A DNA stretch of 64,000 bases from assembly GCF_002896875.1 (NCBI RefSeq), contig NZ_CP023278.1, forward strand, positions 4,720,501 to 4,784,500. The letters run 5' to 3'. The translations under genes were made by a program, and so were the position numbers. This DNA is from Nostoc sp. CENA543. Lineage in GTDB: Bacteria > Cyanobacteriota > Cyanobacteriia > Cyanobacteriales > Nostocaceae. This document shows, piece after piece, positions 16,227 to 24,796 of the stretch. The notes beneath the pieces were generated by a model, which did no database searches, was not told the DNA's origin, and saw only the letters and a program-made list of their open reading frames with translations. The first letter of the stretch is position 1, and each line of letters begins with the position of its first letter.

Positions 16227-18371
16227 ATGACATCAATTAACGAAATTATCAAACGCGAGATTAACCCTTTTGACCTTGTAAATTTAAAGTCAGGTAATTT
16301 TTGGAGTGAAAAACAAGGTTTTGAGTCTGTAGTTGAGTCAATTCATCAAGAAGCAATCAGTGAAATCGAAGCATTATTAGACTTGGTGGAGAAAGATCAC
16401 CGTACCCGTACTGTTTTGCTTACAGGTGATTCTGGCTCTGGTAAAAGTTACCTACTAGCTAGACTAAAATTTAAGTTGAATTCTAGAGCTTTTTTTGCTT
16501 ATGTAAGTCCTTGGCCTGACAACGATTATATTTGGCGGCACATTTTACGTTATACAGTTGATAGTTTAATCCAAATACCAGAAGGACAACAAGATTCTCA
16601 ATTGATATTGTGGCTTAAAAGTTTATCTGCTTTTACTAAGCAAAGTCTCAAGAAGCGCATTTTTAATCATAATTTGTGGGAATTATTACTCAGTGATCGC
16701 CAAAACTTTATTAAGGAACTCAAGAAAACATATAAACAAGTAGGTATCTATAACCCTGACATATTTTTTGGCATACTGCATGACCTAACTGATCCTGAAT
16801 TATATCCTTTGGCTTGCGAATGGTTGCGCGGCGACGACTTAAGTGAAGATTCAATGGCTGAATTAAAAGTTAAACACTGTATTGATAGTGAAGATGCAGC
16901 CAAAAATATTTTAGCTAACTTTGGTAAAATCTCTACTGACACTCAACCAATAGTTTTATGCTTTGATCAAGTTGAAAGCCAAGCAAATTGGGAGTCAAAT
17001 CCTCAACCTATTTTTAATATTAATACTACAGTACACAATGATAATCTCAGGAATTTTCTCATTATCATAAGTATAGTTCAATCAGAATGGAGACAAAAAA
17101 GCAGCCGAATTTTACAATCAGATAAAGCTAGGGTAGATAAGCAGGTAATACTAAAACCTATTAATTTAAATCAGGCAGAATCACTTTGGATGTATCGTCT
17201 AAACTTTCTGCATCAAAGAGCAAATACCAAGCCTGATTCGCTTCTTTTTCCTTTAGATAAGGAATTATTGGAGAAAAATTTTCCAGGTGGTAAAACTCTA
17301 CCAAGAAACACCTTAATTTTAGGTAGACATGAGTATCAAAGATATAAACTTTCTTTATTAGATAGTGACGAAACAGTTCCAACAAAACCTCCTGTTACTG
17401 TTCCATCCTTAAGACCAGAAGTAATAGATCCAAAAAAAGTTAATATACATCTAGTTAAAAAGCATGATGGTACGCTAATTATCCCTCCGCCTCCTCCACC
17501 TCCAGATAATCTTGAGCAAGTTCAGGCAGAGTTTCAACTACTATGGCAAAAAGAATATAAGAAAAATCAGGAGAAATATAGCAAGATTTCATTGTTATCA
17601 TCACCTGATTTAATTGTAATGTTGCAACAAGCATTGATAGCCTTACAAATTCAGGAAATTAAGCTGAAACTATTAAGAGGTAACTATGCTAGTTATTCTT
17701 TGAGTTATCAAGAATCTGGTAAGAAAGAAAGAGTAGGTGTAGTATGGACTGAAGACGCAAGTATGACAAGCTTTTTTCATGTCATGAATGCTTGCCAGAG
17801 AGTTATTCAACAAAATTTATGTCACACCCTATATTTAATTAGACTCGCAGGAGTAGGAACATCAAGACTAGCTGGAAATCAGATATATCAGCAAATTTTT
17901 ACCCACACTAACCATTATCACATAAGACCCAATCTTACTTCGGTTCACTATTTAGTAACATATCAAAATTTGGTCAACTCTGCGCTATCTCAAGAATTGG
18001 TACTGACAAGTCAACGTAGAGCAATTAGCTTACAAGAATTACAATCTTTAATTAGGCAGTCGAAAATTTTACACAAGTGTACTTTATTTCAGGAATTAGG
18101 AATTATTCCGAAAGAACAAACTAAGCCAGACAATGGTAATGATACAAGCAAGAATTTAAACCCAGTCAAAGATTTCTTATTGAATCTGGTGAAAACGCAA
18201 AGCTTTATGGGTGTACCTACTTTAATTAAAAATGCCGTTGATCAGTTTCCTAGTGTCAAAGAAAATGATGTTCAGCTACTAATTGATATGCTATGCCAAG
18301 AGAAGAGAGTAGAGATTATTAACCCAAAAGCTAAGTTTCAAGATAAATTAATCTGTCTGATTGCAAAATAG
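16227..18371 (+). CDS. P-loop ATPase of the FtsK-fusion operon
   Basis: 714-residue soluble ATPase. It begins like Orc/BrxC/BrxD-type ATPases (EINPFDLVNLKSGNFW). Walker A is GDSGSGKS at 67-74; Walker B is PIVLCFDQVES with D247. An 'ACEWLRGDDLSEDSM' segment (about 196-210) lies between them. A proline run (about 421-428) separates the ATPase part from a C-terminal half of unclear fold that may resemble an inactive nuclease-like domain (ERVGVVWTED) and ends in a winged-helix-like unit (about 650-714). A TTG at 16203 would add eight residues; the ATG at 16227 is preferred. The fusion gene follows after 27 bp. The role is probably to recognise or load onto DNA; the family is not certain. Confidence 0.82.
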   Translation: MTSINEIIKREINPFDLVNLKSGNFWSEKQGFESVVESIHQEAISEIEALLDLVEKDHRTRTVLLTGDSGSGKSYLLARLKFKLNSRAFFAYVSPWPDNDYIWRHILRYTVDSLIQIPEGQQDSQLILWLKSLSAFTKQSLKKRIFNHNLWELLLSDRQNFIKELKKTYKQVGIYNPDIFFGILHDLTDPELYPLACEWLRGDDLSEDSMAELKVKHCIDSEDAAKNILANFGKISTDTQPIVLCFDQVESQANWESNPQPIFNINTTVHNDNLRNFLIIISIVQSEWRQKSSRILQSDKARVDKQVILKPINLNQAESLWMYRLNFLHQRANTKPDSLLFPLDKELLEKNFPGGKTLPRNTLILGRHEYQRYKLSLLDSDETVPTKPPVTVPSLRPEVIDPKKVNIHLVKKHDGTLIIPPPPPPPDNLEQVQAEFQLLWQKEYKKNQEKYSKISLLSSPDLIVMLQQALIALQIQEIKLKLLRGNYASYSLSYQESGKKERVGVVWTEDASMTSFFHVMNACQRVIQQNLCHTLYLIRLAGVGTSRLAGNQIYQQIFTHTNHYHIRPNLTSVHYLVTYQNLVNSALSQELVLTSQRRAISLQELQSLIRQSKILHKCTLFQELGIIPKEQTKPDNGNDTSKNLNPVKDFLLNLVKTQSFMGVPTLIKNAVDQFPSVKENDVQLLIDMLCQEKRVEIINPKAKFQDKLICLIAK

Positions 18372-18398
18372 TCTGTTTGTATTATGTAACCTGAATCA

Positions 18399-20978
18399 AT
18401 GCACTACCTGAAAGAAGCGACGGAAATAACAGATGTCATATCCCAATTAGCAACAGCTAAAACACTGTGGCTAGACACAGAAATTGCTCATTGTTATACA
18501 TCTAATCCTCAACTATCGCTGATTCAGGTATTAGCTGAACCTACAGATAGAACAGGCGCATCAGCCTATATCCTAGATGTGTTGAATAAACATGATTTGG
18601 TGGAACATTTTATTAACCAAATCATGGTGAAACCTAACATCCAAAAAGTGTTTCACAATGCTGGTTTTGATTTAAAGTATTTAGGAAAAAAGCTGGCTAA
18701 TAATATAACCTGTACTTACGAATTAGCTAGAAAAATTACACATAAACGCCTGCAAACAACCAACTTAAAATTAAAAACGTTAGCCGCAGAACTCTGTCAT
18801 TTTGTAGATGTAGATGGAACAGAACAAGCTAGTGATTGGGGAAAACGTCCCCTCAGCCAAAAGCAGCTAAAATATGCAGCAATGGATACGGTTTATTTAG
18901 CGGCTGTTCATCGTCGCCTGTTGGAAATATCTAACCCTGGTGCTGTCAGTCAAATTTTTATAATTAATAACTTCTCAAAGCAGTTAACAGAAGATATGGA
19001 AAACCCATCTTTAAGCGTGACTAAAGTCCGCATTGCTTTTGAATGTCCTCGGCTGTTTTATTTAAATCATAAGTTTAGTGATAAAGCTATATTTCTACCA
19101 CCAGATACAGCAATTGGTATTGGCAACCCTTTTCATCAATTAGCAGATAAATTTATTAAATTAGCGTTGATTGAGCCGCAATTTACAGATTTATTTAAAC
19201 CAGCCGCATCACAGCTAAATACAGAATCAATTACTAGTGCAGTTCAACAACTGTTCTATCAGCTAGAGTTTTTTCCCTATCTACAACAAGCTATACAAAA
19301 AGATAGTGAACAGGGTAAGACACTTTTACAGGTATGGAATGGATTACAAGGATTGATTAGACGCTTTGTTGAGTTATTAGTGATTAATAGACGCTATTGT
19401 AATACAGATAAATTGATTAGTAACACTTTTCTGTCTACAGGACGTAACATTGAAAATTATTTCACTTTACCCAATGCTACGAAGCAATTAGTTAGAGGTG
19501 AATTTGATTGTTTAGTCTTTAATTTTGAAATAAATCGTCTATGTGTAGTGGAATTTAAAACTTATAAACCGGTAGATCCTGCTGCACAATTAGCTCAGGT
19601 TTCACTTTATAGTTATATGCTGCATCATCACAAAAAAGTCCCTGTTGATTCAGCAGTTTATTGTGTATTACCTGAATTTAAAGAATATCGTTATTCTTGG
19701 GAACAGCTAGAAAATACGGTAAATCAGCTAATTCCCCACAAATTGCTACAAATGCAGCAATGGTTAACTTGGGAATCACCCCATCCTAACCCACCACCAC
19801 GCACAACTCAGCCCCATCTGTGTGAAATTTGTCCCCAAAAGCAAAAGTGCGGGACTTTTTTTGGTGATGCGATATTTGATCCCCCCCAACCCCCCTTAAA
19901 AACGGGGGAGAAAGAATCTGTTGATACCAAAATTGCGGAACCAACAACCAATGCTGATGACATGGGACAGGCTTTGGTAAATACCCTGCAATCTTTTAAT
20001 GTTGCTGTGGAATATTTAGGTGCGGCTGTGGGGCCTGCTTTTATTAGGGTAAAATTGAAACCCAATTTGGGTGTCAGAGTGAATACATTGCTCAGATGTT
20101 CCAATGATTTACAGGTGCAATTAGGATTAACAGATAAACCATTAATTGCGCCACAGGCTGGGTATGTCAGTATTGATTTACCACGTTCAGATAGACAGGT
20201 TGCTAATTTTACAGATTATATTCAAAAACAAAATTTAAGTTCGACTGCACCAATGAAAATTGCTATTGGTGTAAGTCTAGAGGGAAAATTGCTAGAGGCT
20301 GATTTATCTGATCCTAATTCCTGTCACTTCTTAATAGGGGGGACGACTGGTAGCGGTAAGAGTGAGTTTTTGCGATCGCTCCTCCTCAGTTTACTATATC
20401 GTCATACCCCGCAAAATCTCAAAGTTGCTCTAGTTGACCCCAAACGCGTCACCTTTCCAGAGTTTGAGCGCATGGCTTGGTTACATTCGCCAGTTGTGAA
20501 AGATAGCGATCGCGCTACCGAACTTATGGAAGAATTAGTTTTAGAAATGGAATCTCGTTATCAGCAGTTTGAAAAAGCTGGCTGTGCTGATTTAACTACC
20601 TATAATCAGCGTTCTCATCAACCCTTACCGCGTACAGTTTGCATTTTTGATGAATACGCCGATTTCATGGCGGAAAAAGAAATCCGTAAAACTTTAGAAC
20701 AAAGTATTAAACGTTTAGGCGCAATGGCGAGGGCGGCGGGAATTCATCTCATCATCGCCACCCAACGTCCTGAAGCTGGTATTGTCACCCCCATTATCCG
20801 TTCCAATTTACCTGGAAGAGTCGCTTTAAGAACCGCTAGTGAAGGCGACTCAAAAATTGTCTTGGGAGGTACAGAAACATCCGCCGCTTATCTATTAGGA
20901 AAAGGTGACTTACTCTACCAAATCGGCCCTCAATTACATCGTTTACAAAGTTTATTTGCTCAACAGATTCAGATATAA
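18399..20978 (+). CDS. RNase D-type exonuclease / Fe-S Cas4-AddB-like nuclease / FtsK motor fusion
   Basis: 859-residue triple fusion. (1) Residues 1-180: DEDDy 3'-5' exonuclease of RNase D type, all catalytic residues kept: D26-x-E28, N87/D91 (FHNAGFDLKYL), Y159-x3-D163 (SDWGKRPLSQKQLKYAAMD). (2) About 204-486: PD-(D/E)XK nuclease of Cas4/AddB type: C216 (FECPRLFYL), H246 (GNPFHQ), D370, E385-x-K387 (VEFK) and C475-x2-C478-x5-C484; one plus three cysteines is the 4Fe-4S arrangement. (3) About 521-859: FtsK alpha and motor domains, Walker A GGTTGSGKS (647-655), Walker B VCIFDEYAD (D751), AARAAGIHL-like and ATQRP segments. There is no membrane anchor and no gamma domain. A repeat encodes part of the 494-504 linker. 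Probable DNA translocating nuclease, possibly defence or recombination. Confidence 0.88.
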   Translation: MHYLKEATEITDVISQLATAKTLWLDTEIAHCYTSNPQLSLIQVLAEPTDRTGASAYILDVLNKHDLVEHFINQIMVKPNIQKVFHNAGFDLKYLGKKLANNITCTYELARKITHKRLQTTNLKLKTLAAELCHFVDVDGTEQASDWGKRPLSQKQLKYAAMDTVYLAAVHRRLLEISNPGAVSQIFIINNFSKQLTEDMENPSLSVTKVRIAFECPRLFYLNHKFSDKAIFLPPDTAIGIGNPFHQLADKFIKLALIEPQFTDLFKPAASQLNTESITSAVQQLFYQLEFFPYLQQAIQKDSEQGKTLLQVWNGLQGLIRRFVELLVINRRYCNTDKLISNTFLSTGRNIENYFTLPNATKQLVRGEFDCLVFNFEINRLCVVEFKTYKPVDPAAQLAQVSLYSYMLHHHKKVPVDSAVYCVLPEFKEYRYSWEQLENTVNQLIPHKLLQMQQWLTWESPHPNPPPRTTQPHLCEICPQKQKCGTFFGDAIFDPPQPPLKTGEKESVDTKIAEPTTNADDMGQALVNTLQSFNVAVEYLGAAVGPAFIRVKLKPNLGVRVNTLLRCSNDLQVQLGLTDKPLIAPQAGYVSIDLPRSDRQVANFTDYIQKQNLSSTAPMKIAIGVSLEGKLLEADLSDPNSCHFLIGGTTGSGKSEFLRSLLLSLLYRHTPQNLKVALVDPKRVTFPEFERMAWLHSPVVKDSDRATELMEELVLEMESRYQQFEKAGCADLTTYNQRSHQPLPRTVCIFDEYADFMAEKEIRKTLEQSIKRLGAMARAAGIHLIIATQRPEAGIVTPIIRSNLPGRVALRTASEGDSKIVLGGTETSAAYLLGKGDLLYQIGPQLHRLQSLFAQQIQI
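19878..19909. repeat. Palindromic repeat inside the fusion gene
   Basis: gatcccccccaacccccctt-aaaa-acgggggag type sequence, a very common dispersed cyanobacterial repeat (C-run, AA, C-run, TTAAAA, G-run). Here it is in frame and encodes DPPQPPLKTGE at residues 494-504, the linker between the nuclease and motor domains. Confidence 0.7.
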
Positions 20979-21465
20979 GACTGATATCGTTTTAAGAAGA
21001 TATACTTAAGAGATTTTACTGAATTGCTATCATTTACCATTTCAGGTTACTGATAATTTAAAATATCCCTAACTTATCCGATAAATATTACTGTATTAAC
21101 GCATAAATTACCGAAAAAACGAAAAGAATTAATTCATACATTTTAGAGACTAAAAACCAAGCAATACTTGTAAACCCAGGATAAACGGTGTATTTAGTAC
21201 CTATTTTCATCACCATAGATTCTGGAATAAACTGCACAAAGCATAAGTATTTCTCATGGTTTTCTGGCAATCATCCAGGCTGAATAAAGATTGCGATCGC
21301 TGAAAAACCCTGTGCCTCAAAGCAATCTAGCCCTTGAAAACTCACAAATAATTGAGGATAGATAAATATTTCTCCAAAACTTATCTAACTTCATCCTGTA
21401 GGACTAATAAGAAACTGAAAAATAAATATATATAAACCTCTCACACCCCAATGGGAAGTACAAAA
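20979..21465. other. Intergenic region after the operon
   Basis: AT-rich stretch of nearly 490 bp. A weak 60-codon minus-strand ORF (21088-21270) ends in a hydrophobic segment but has no family likeness. One HIP1 site is present. I see no terminator with a clear T-run and no RNA gene. Confidence 0.5.
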
Positions 21466-21663
21466 ATGACTACTAAATTGCTGTCAATGATTGCCGTTAA
21501 TCAACTAACACTAGTTGTTTATATTGATCAATATGGCTATTATCATTATGAAATAATTCACGGCAAAGGTGTTTTACAAAATACTGAGATATTCTATAAT
21601 CAAAATGCTGCTGAATTAACAGGAATGTTATGTATAAATTCTATATTAAATTACTATAGATAG
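21466..21663 (+). CDS. Small hypothetical protein
   Basis: 65-residue ORF (MTTKLLSMIAVNQLTLVVYID...) with alternating hydrophobic stretches suggestive of a beta-rich small domain (LTLVVYIDQYGYYHYEII). A GGAAG at 21455 may serve the ATG at 21466; another ATG in frame lies at 21451. No family is recognised and the AT-rich setting makes chance possible. Confidence 0.4.
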   Translation: MTTKLLSMIAVNQLTLVVYIDQYGYYHYEIIHGKGVLQNTEIFYNQNAAELTGMLCINSILNYYR

Positions 21664-22046
21664 AATTTATCTATATTCCAGCTTAAGTAAGATTGCAGAA
21701 TGATTAATATCACTTCAAAGCGACAAAGATTAAATTTTAGGGTTAACAACTACGGCAATTGAGTGCATTTGTGAATATTGTGAAATTTTAGAACCCCGGT
21801 TTCTTCAAGAAGGCGGGGTTCTCGCTTCACACAAATAGAGGCGACAGAGTACAGAGAAACCACCTTTGTGACTAATACTGTTTAAGAAGCAATTACGAAT
21901 TACAAATTAGGAATTATCATGATGACGTGTTGCTATATACTCTATCGAGGTCATATTGTTGGCACAACTCTTTTAATTTACCTGTAAATATTAAATTTAC
22001 CGGAATGTTCAATTAACTGGGAACGCGTCATCAGAGGAATCAAGCA
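21664..22046. other. Intergenic region with a strong hairpin
   Basis: Upstream region of parA. Only the hairpin at 21790-21822 (agaaccccggtttctt / aagaaggcggggttct, 14 of 16 matched) stands out. It is of a repeat type common in cyanobacteria and has no T-run. Confidence 0.5.
21790..21822. repeat. Dispersed hairpin repeat
   Basis: 16-bp arms with two mismatches and a one-base loop. No T-run follows, so terminator action is unlikely; it belongs to the abundant 'accccgg-tttctt' class of cyanobacterial palindromes. Confidence 0.55.
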
Positions 22047-22931
22047 ATGGGATACGTAATTGCAACTGCAAATATGAAAGGTGGTGTAGGGAAAACAACC
22101 CTCACCGTAAATTTAGCTACTTGTTTAGCAAAAAATTACGGTAAAAAGGTACTAGTTCTGGATTTAGATACCCAAATCAGTGCTACGCTCAGTCTGATGT
22201 CACCTTTAGATTTTGCCAAACGTCGCAAACAAAGATTGACATTTAGATATCTGATTGATGAAGTGATCAACCCAGATCCTAAGTCTGAGCTAAACATCAA
22301 CGATATCATCCAAACTCAGGTCTGTAATCTGTCAGAACTACATTTATTACCGGGAGATATCGACTTATATGATGAGTTTGTGGTGTCAGAAATGCTGCAC
22401 AGACAAACAGTGGCTTTGGGGGAACAAGACTTTGAAACTGTGTGGAATCGGTTTGAACGTGTCTTGATTAATAACATTTTAAAACCAGTGCGTGAGCAGT
22501 ATGATTTTATTCTTTTGGATTGCGCTCCTGGATACAATTTAATGACGCGTAGTGCTTTAGCGGCAAGTGATTTTTATTTACTTCCCGCTAAACCAGAACC
22601 TTTATCTGTGGTGGGAATTCAACTGTTAGAAAGACGCATTGGCCAGCTAAAAGACAGTCATGAACAGGAAGCCAAGATAAATATTAAAATGCTGGGAATT
22701 GTTTTCAGTATGTGCAACACCAATTTACTTACGGGTAGATATTACAAACAAGTGATGCACCGCGTTGTAGAAGATTTTGGTGTTGAACAAATTTGTAAAG
22801 CCCAAATTCCAGTAGATATTAATGTTGCAAAAGCTGTTGATAGTTTTATGCCGGTTGTCTTAAATTCACCCCAGTCAGCAGGTTCTAAAGCGTTTATGCA
22901 GTTAACTCAAGAGTTGTTGCAGAAGTTGTAG
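22047..22931 (+). CDS. ParA-family partition ATPase (orphan)
   Basis: 294-residue ParA/Soj-type ATPase. It has a deviant Walker A with signature lysine (MKGGVGKTTLTVNLA), Walker A' (VLVLDLDTQISATLSL) and Walker B (FILLDCAPGYNLMTRSALAASD). Such ATPases move DNA, proteins or organelles by gradients on the nucleoid with a partner such as ParB or McdB. There is no parB directly downstream, so the cargo is unknown. A ParB-like candidate at 35182 is far away. It may serve chromosome or plasmid-derived partition or protein positioning. Confidence 0.88.
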   Translation: MGYVIATANMKGGVGKTTLTVNLATCLAKNYGKKVLVLDLDTQISATLSLMSPLDFAKRRKQRLTFRYLIDEVINPDPKSELNINDIIQTQVCNLSELHLLPGDIDLYDEFVVSEMLHRQTVALGEQDFETVWNRFERVLINNILKPVREQYDFILLDCAPGYNLMTRSALAASDFYLLPAKPEPLSVVGIQLLERRIGQLKDSHEQEAKINIKMLGIVFSMCNTNLLTGRYYKQVMHRVVEDFGVEQICKAQIPVDINVAKAVDSFMPVVLNSPQSAGSKAFMQLTQELLQKL

Positions 22932-23065
22932 GGGACTGGGTATTGGGGACTGGGGACTGGGAAGAAATTCTAATTTATCTCTTTCCTATCTCCATACCAG
23001 ATAAGGCAGAAATGCAGCGATCGCACCATAACAGATGCTCTTGATATTCTGCTATGCTTTGATTG

Positions 23066-23566
23066 CTACTGTTGATTGTTGCTCATCTTTTGACCATTTT
23101 CAGCATTATATTGAGGGTGGTAATAATCATCGGGGTCATAGCCAACGTCACCTACAAAACAGAAAGAGGTGGCTAAATTAAAAGTTCTCTTTTCAAAAAT
23201 AAAACTTTGTGATGGTGGCATTTTGATAAAGTCATTTTTAAACTTATGCCATTCTCTCTGGTTATACATATCTCTAGAAGAATGTAGCTGTTCTAATTCT
23301 TCAATAAATTTATCTTTTTCGATAATTATTGTTTGTTCATTTTGTTCTTCAAATTTAAAATAAATTTCTTCTAAGATTTTTCGCATTTGACCTGTATATC
23401 TGCCAGCTAAAGCGAGAAACGCAATTAAGGTTTGCTTCACTTCTATTTCTGGTTCTTGCTGCCATGTTATATCGTTGGGTGTGGGTGTCCAGATAATTTT
23501 GATAATTTTGCAAATATTAATTAGGCGTTTAGGTATTGCTACTTCTTGCTGTGGGTTTAGTTCCAT
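23066..23566 (-). CDS. Hypothetical protein
   Basis: 166-residue soluble, charged protein (MELNPQQEVAIPKRLINICKIIKIIWTPTPND...). A central long helix (about 66-110: EILEEIYFKFEEQNEQTIIIEKDKFIEELEQL) is probably coiled. A later segment (SFIFEKRTFNLATSFCFVGDVGYDPDDYYHP) is rich in aromatics and acidic residues. No known family is recognised. It is convergent with parA and divergent from the 23879 gene. Confidence 0.55.
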   Translation of the reverse strand: MELNPQQEVAIPKRLINICKIIKIIWTPTPNDITWQQEPEIEVKQTLIAFLALAGRYTGQMRKILEEIYFKFEEQNEQTIIIEKDKFIEELEQLHSSRDMYNQREWHKFKNDFIKMPPSQSFIFEKRTFNLATSFCFVGDVGYDPDDYYHPQYNAENGQKMSNNQQ

Positions 23567-23770
23567 ACCAGTGATGTTACTAGTAATTTTTTATGCCGTT
23601 GTAGTAATTGTTCACTGTTAATATTTGATTGTAAATAGTTTTACAAGTTTGTTTACAAGTAAGGGTATGGGGGTGTAGAGGAATATGAGAAAGCAATATG
23701 TATTTTTGCTTTCTTAAAAGGCTTGAATGCTTTCTTATGTCAGTAGATTCACCAAACAATAAGACAAATC

Positions 23771-23825
23771 AAAGGATGCTCTTGGGATTCTCCTACAGTA
23801 GTAGAATAATTCCAACAGCGATCGC
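23771..23825 (-). pseudogene. Displaced fragment of the ileS 3' end
   Basis: 55 bp, without gaps, 46 identical to the intact ileS gene at 25728-25782, same orientation. It encodes DRCWNYSTTVGESQEHPL against DRCWNYSTHVGESQEHPL in the C-terminal zinc finger of IleRS. Seven of nine differences are third-base synonymous, so both copies once evolved as coding DNA. Outside the fragment similarity stops, so it cannot be functional. Confidence 0.8.
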
Positions 23826-23878
23826 CATTAAACTAAAATCAAGATGGTTTAATCAAGGCATGGGTAGGAAATTGAGCA

Positions 23879-24283
23879 ATGGTCACAGAAACAATTACGC
23901 TGCAAATTCCACAAATACTCTATCAGCGTTTAGTCAACACTGCCCACGCTCAACGTCGTCCCATTGAAGAGGTAATAGTTCATGCTTTGCAGGTAGGAAG
24001 TCCACCAGCATGGGATGATGTACCAGAGGAATTTCAAGCTGATATCGCAGCTTTAGATAAACTAGATGACAATAGTTTGTGGCAAATTTTCCGCAGTTGC
24101 AAAACAGCAGAGCAAATGGAGCGATACGACTGGCTGCTGGAGCGTAATTCTAGTGGTAATATAACAGATGCAGAAAAATTAGAACTCATAAAACTGCGTC
24201 ACGAAACTGACCGTTTTATACTGTGTAAAGCCCAAGCTGCTGTTTTACTCCGTTGGCGAGGCCATCATCTGCCAAGTTCTTAA
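23879..24283 (+). CDS. RHH-like protein upstream of HNH nuclease
   Basis: 134-residue protein. The N-terminus (TETITLQIPQILYQRLVNTAHAQRRPIEEVIVHALQ) reads as a ribbon-helix-helix DNA-binding unit. The rest (EEFQADIAALDKLDDNSLWQIFRS ... LIKLRHETDRFILCKAQAAVLLRWRGH) is helical and appears often in cyanobacteria by my recollection. Six bp separate it from the HNH gene, so they form an operon. The arrangement is compatible with an antitoxin-toxin or modulator-nuclease pair, which is inference. Confidence 0.72.
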   Translation: MVTETITLQIPQILYQRLVNTAHAQRRPIEEVIVHALQVGSPPAWDDVPEEFQADIAALDKLDDNSLWQIFRSCKTAEQMERYDWLLERNSSGNITDAEKLELIKLRHETDRFILCKAQAAVLLRWRGHHLPSS

Positions 24284-24289
24284 AATATT

Positions 24290-24721
24290 GTGTCTAAATA
24301 CATTCCTGAAAGTTTAAAAACTCAAATAGCTGCTATTGATAAAGGGCGTTGCTGTTATTGCTTAACTACTGAAGCTAATAGCAGCATTCCTATGAGTTAT
24401 GATCATATTCAGCCCCGTTCAAAAGGTGGTGAAACTACCTTTAATAATCTTTGTTTGGCTTGTCGGTCTTGCAATGAATTTAAAGCTGATGCAACAGAAG
24501 CCATAGATCCTTTGAGTGGAGAAAAAACACCTCTATTTAATCCACGTCAACAAAGATGGTCTGAACATTTTACTTGGAATTATGATTCTACAAAAGTTGA
24601 AGGTTTAACTACTATTGGTAGGGCTACTATTGTTTGTTTACGAATGAATAATCCAGTTATAGTTGTTGCCCGACGACGTTGGACAATTAGTGGTTGGCAT
24701 CCTCCTGATGATGTATTTTAA
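24290..24721 (+). CDS. HNH endonuclease
   Basis: 143-residue protein with an HNH (McrA-type) domain: CCYCLTTE (C-x2-C), MSYDHIQPRSKGGETTFNNLCLACRSCNEFK with the DH catalytic pair, the Asn and a second C-x2-C zinc pair. It would cut DNA. The C-terminal part (NNPVIVVARRRWTISGWHPP) is of the type that follows HNH in cyanobacterial pairs. The start is a GTG six bp after the upstream stop; no better ATG fits. It lies in a region bounded by a displaced ileS end and a tnpB remnant, signs of mobility. Confidence 0.82.
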   Translation: MSKYIPESLKTQIAAIDKGRCCYCLTTEANSSIPMSYDHIQPRSKGGETTFNNLCLACRSCNEFKADATEAIDPLSGEKTPLFNPRQQRWSEHFTWNYDSTKVEGLTTIGRATIVCLRMNNPVIVVARRRWTISGWHPPDDVF

Positions 24722-24796
24722 CTTGAGTTTTATAGTCTTTTTTGACCTCTCCCCTTGGCAGACATACTGCACTCAAACGAAACACTCTGTATCCGC

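Noticed and set aside
21088-21270. 60-codon minus-strand ORF with a hydrophobic end
   Set aside because: AT-rich chance frame without ribosome-binding site or family.
23698-23967. 89-codon plus-strand ORF
   Set aside because: It runs antisense through the ileS fragment and into the 23879 gene in another frame.
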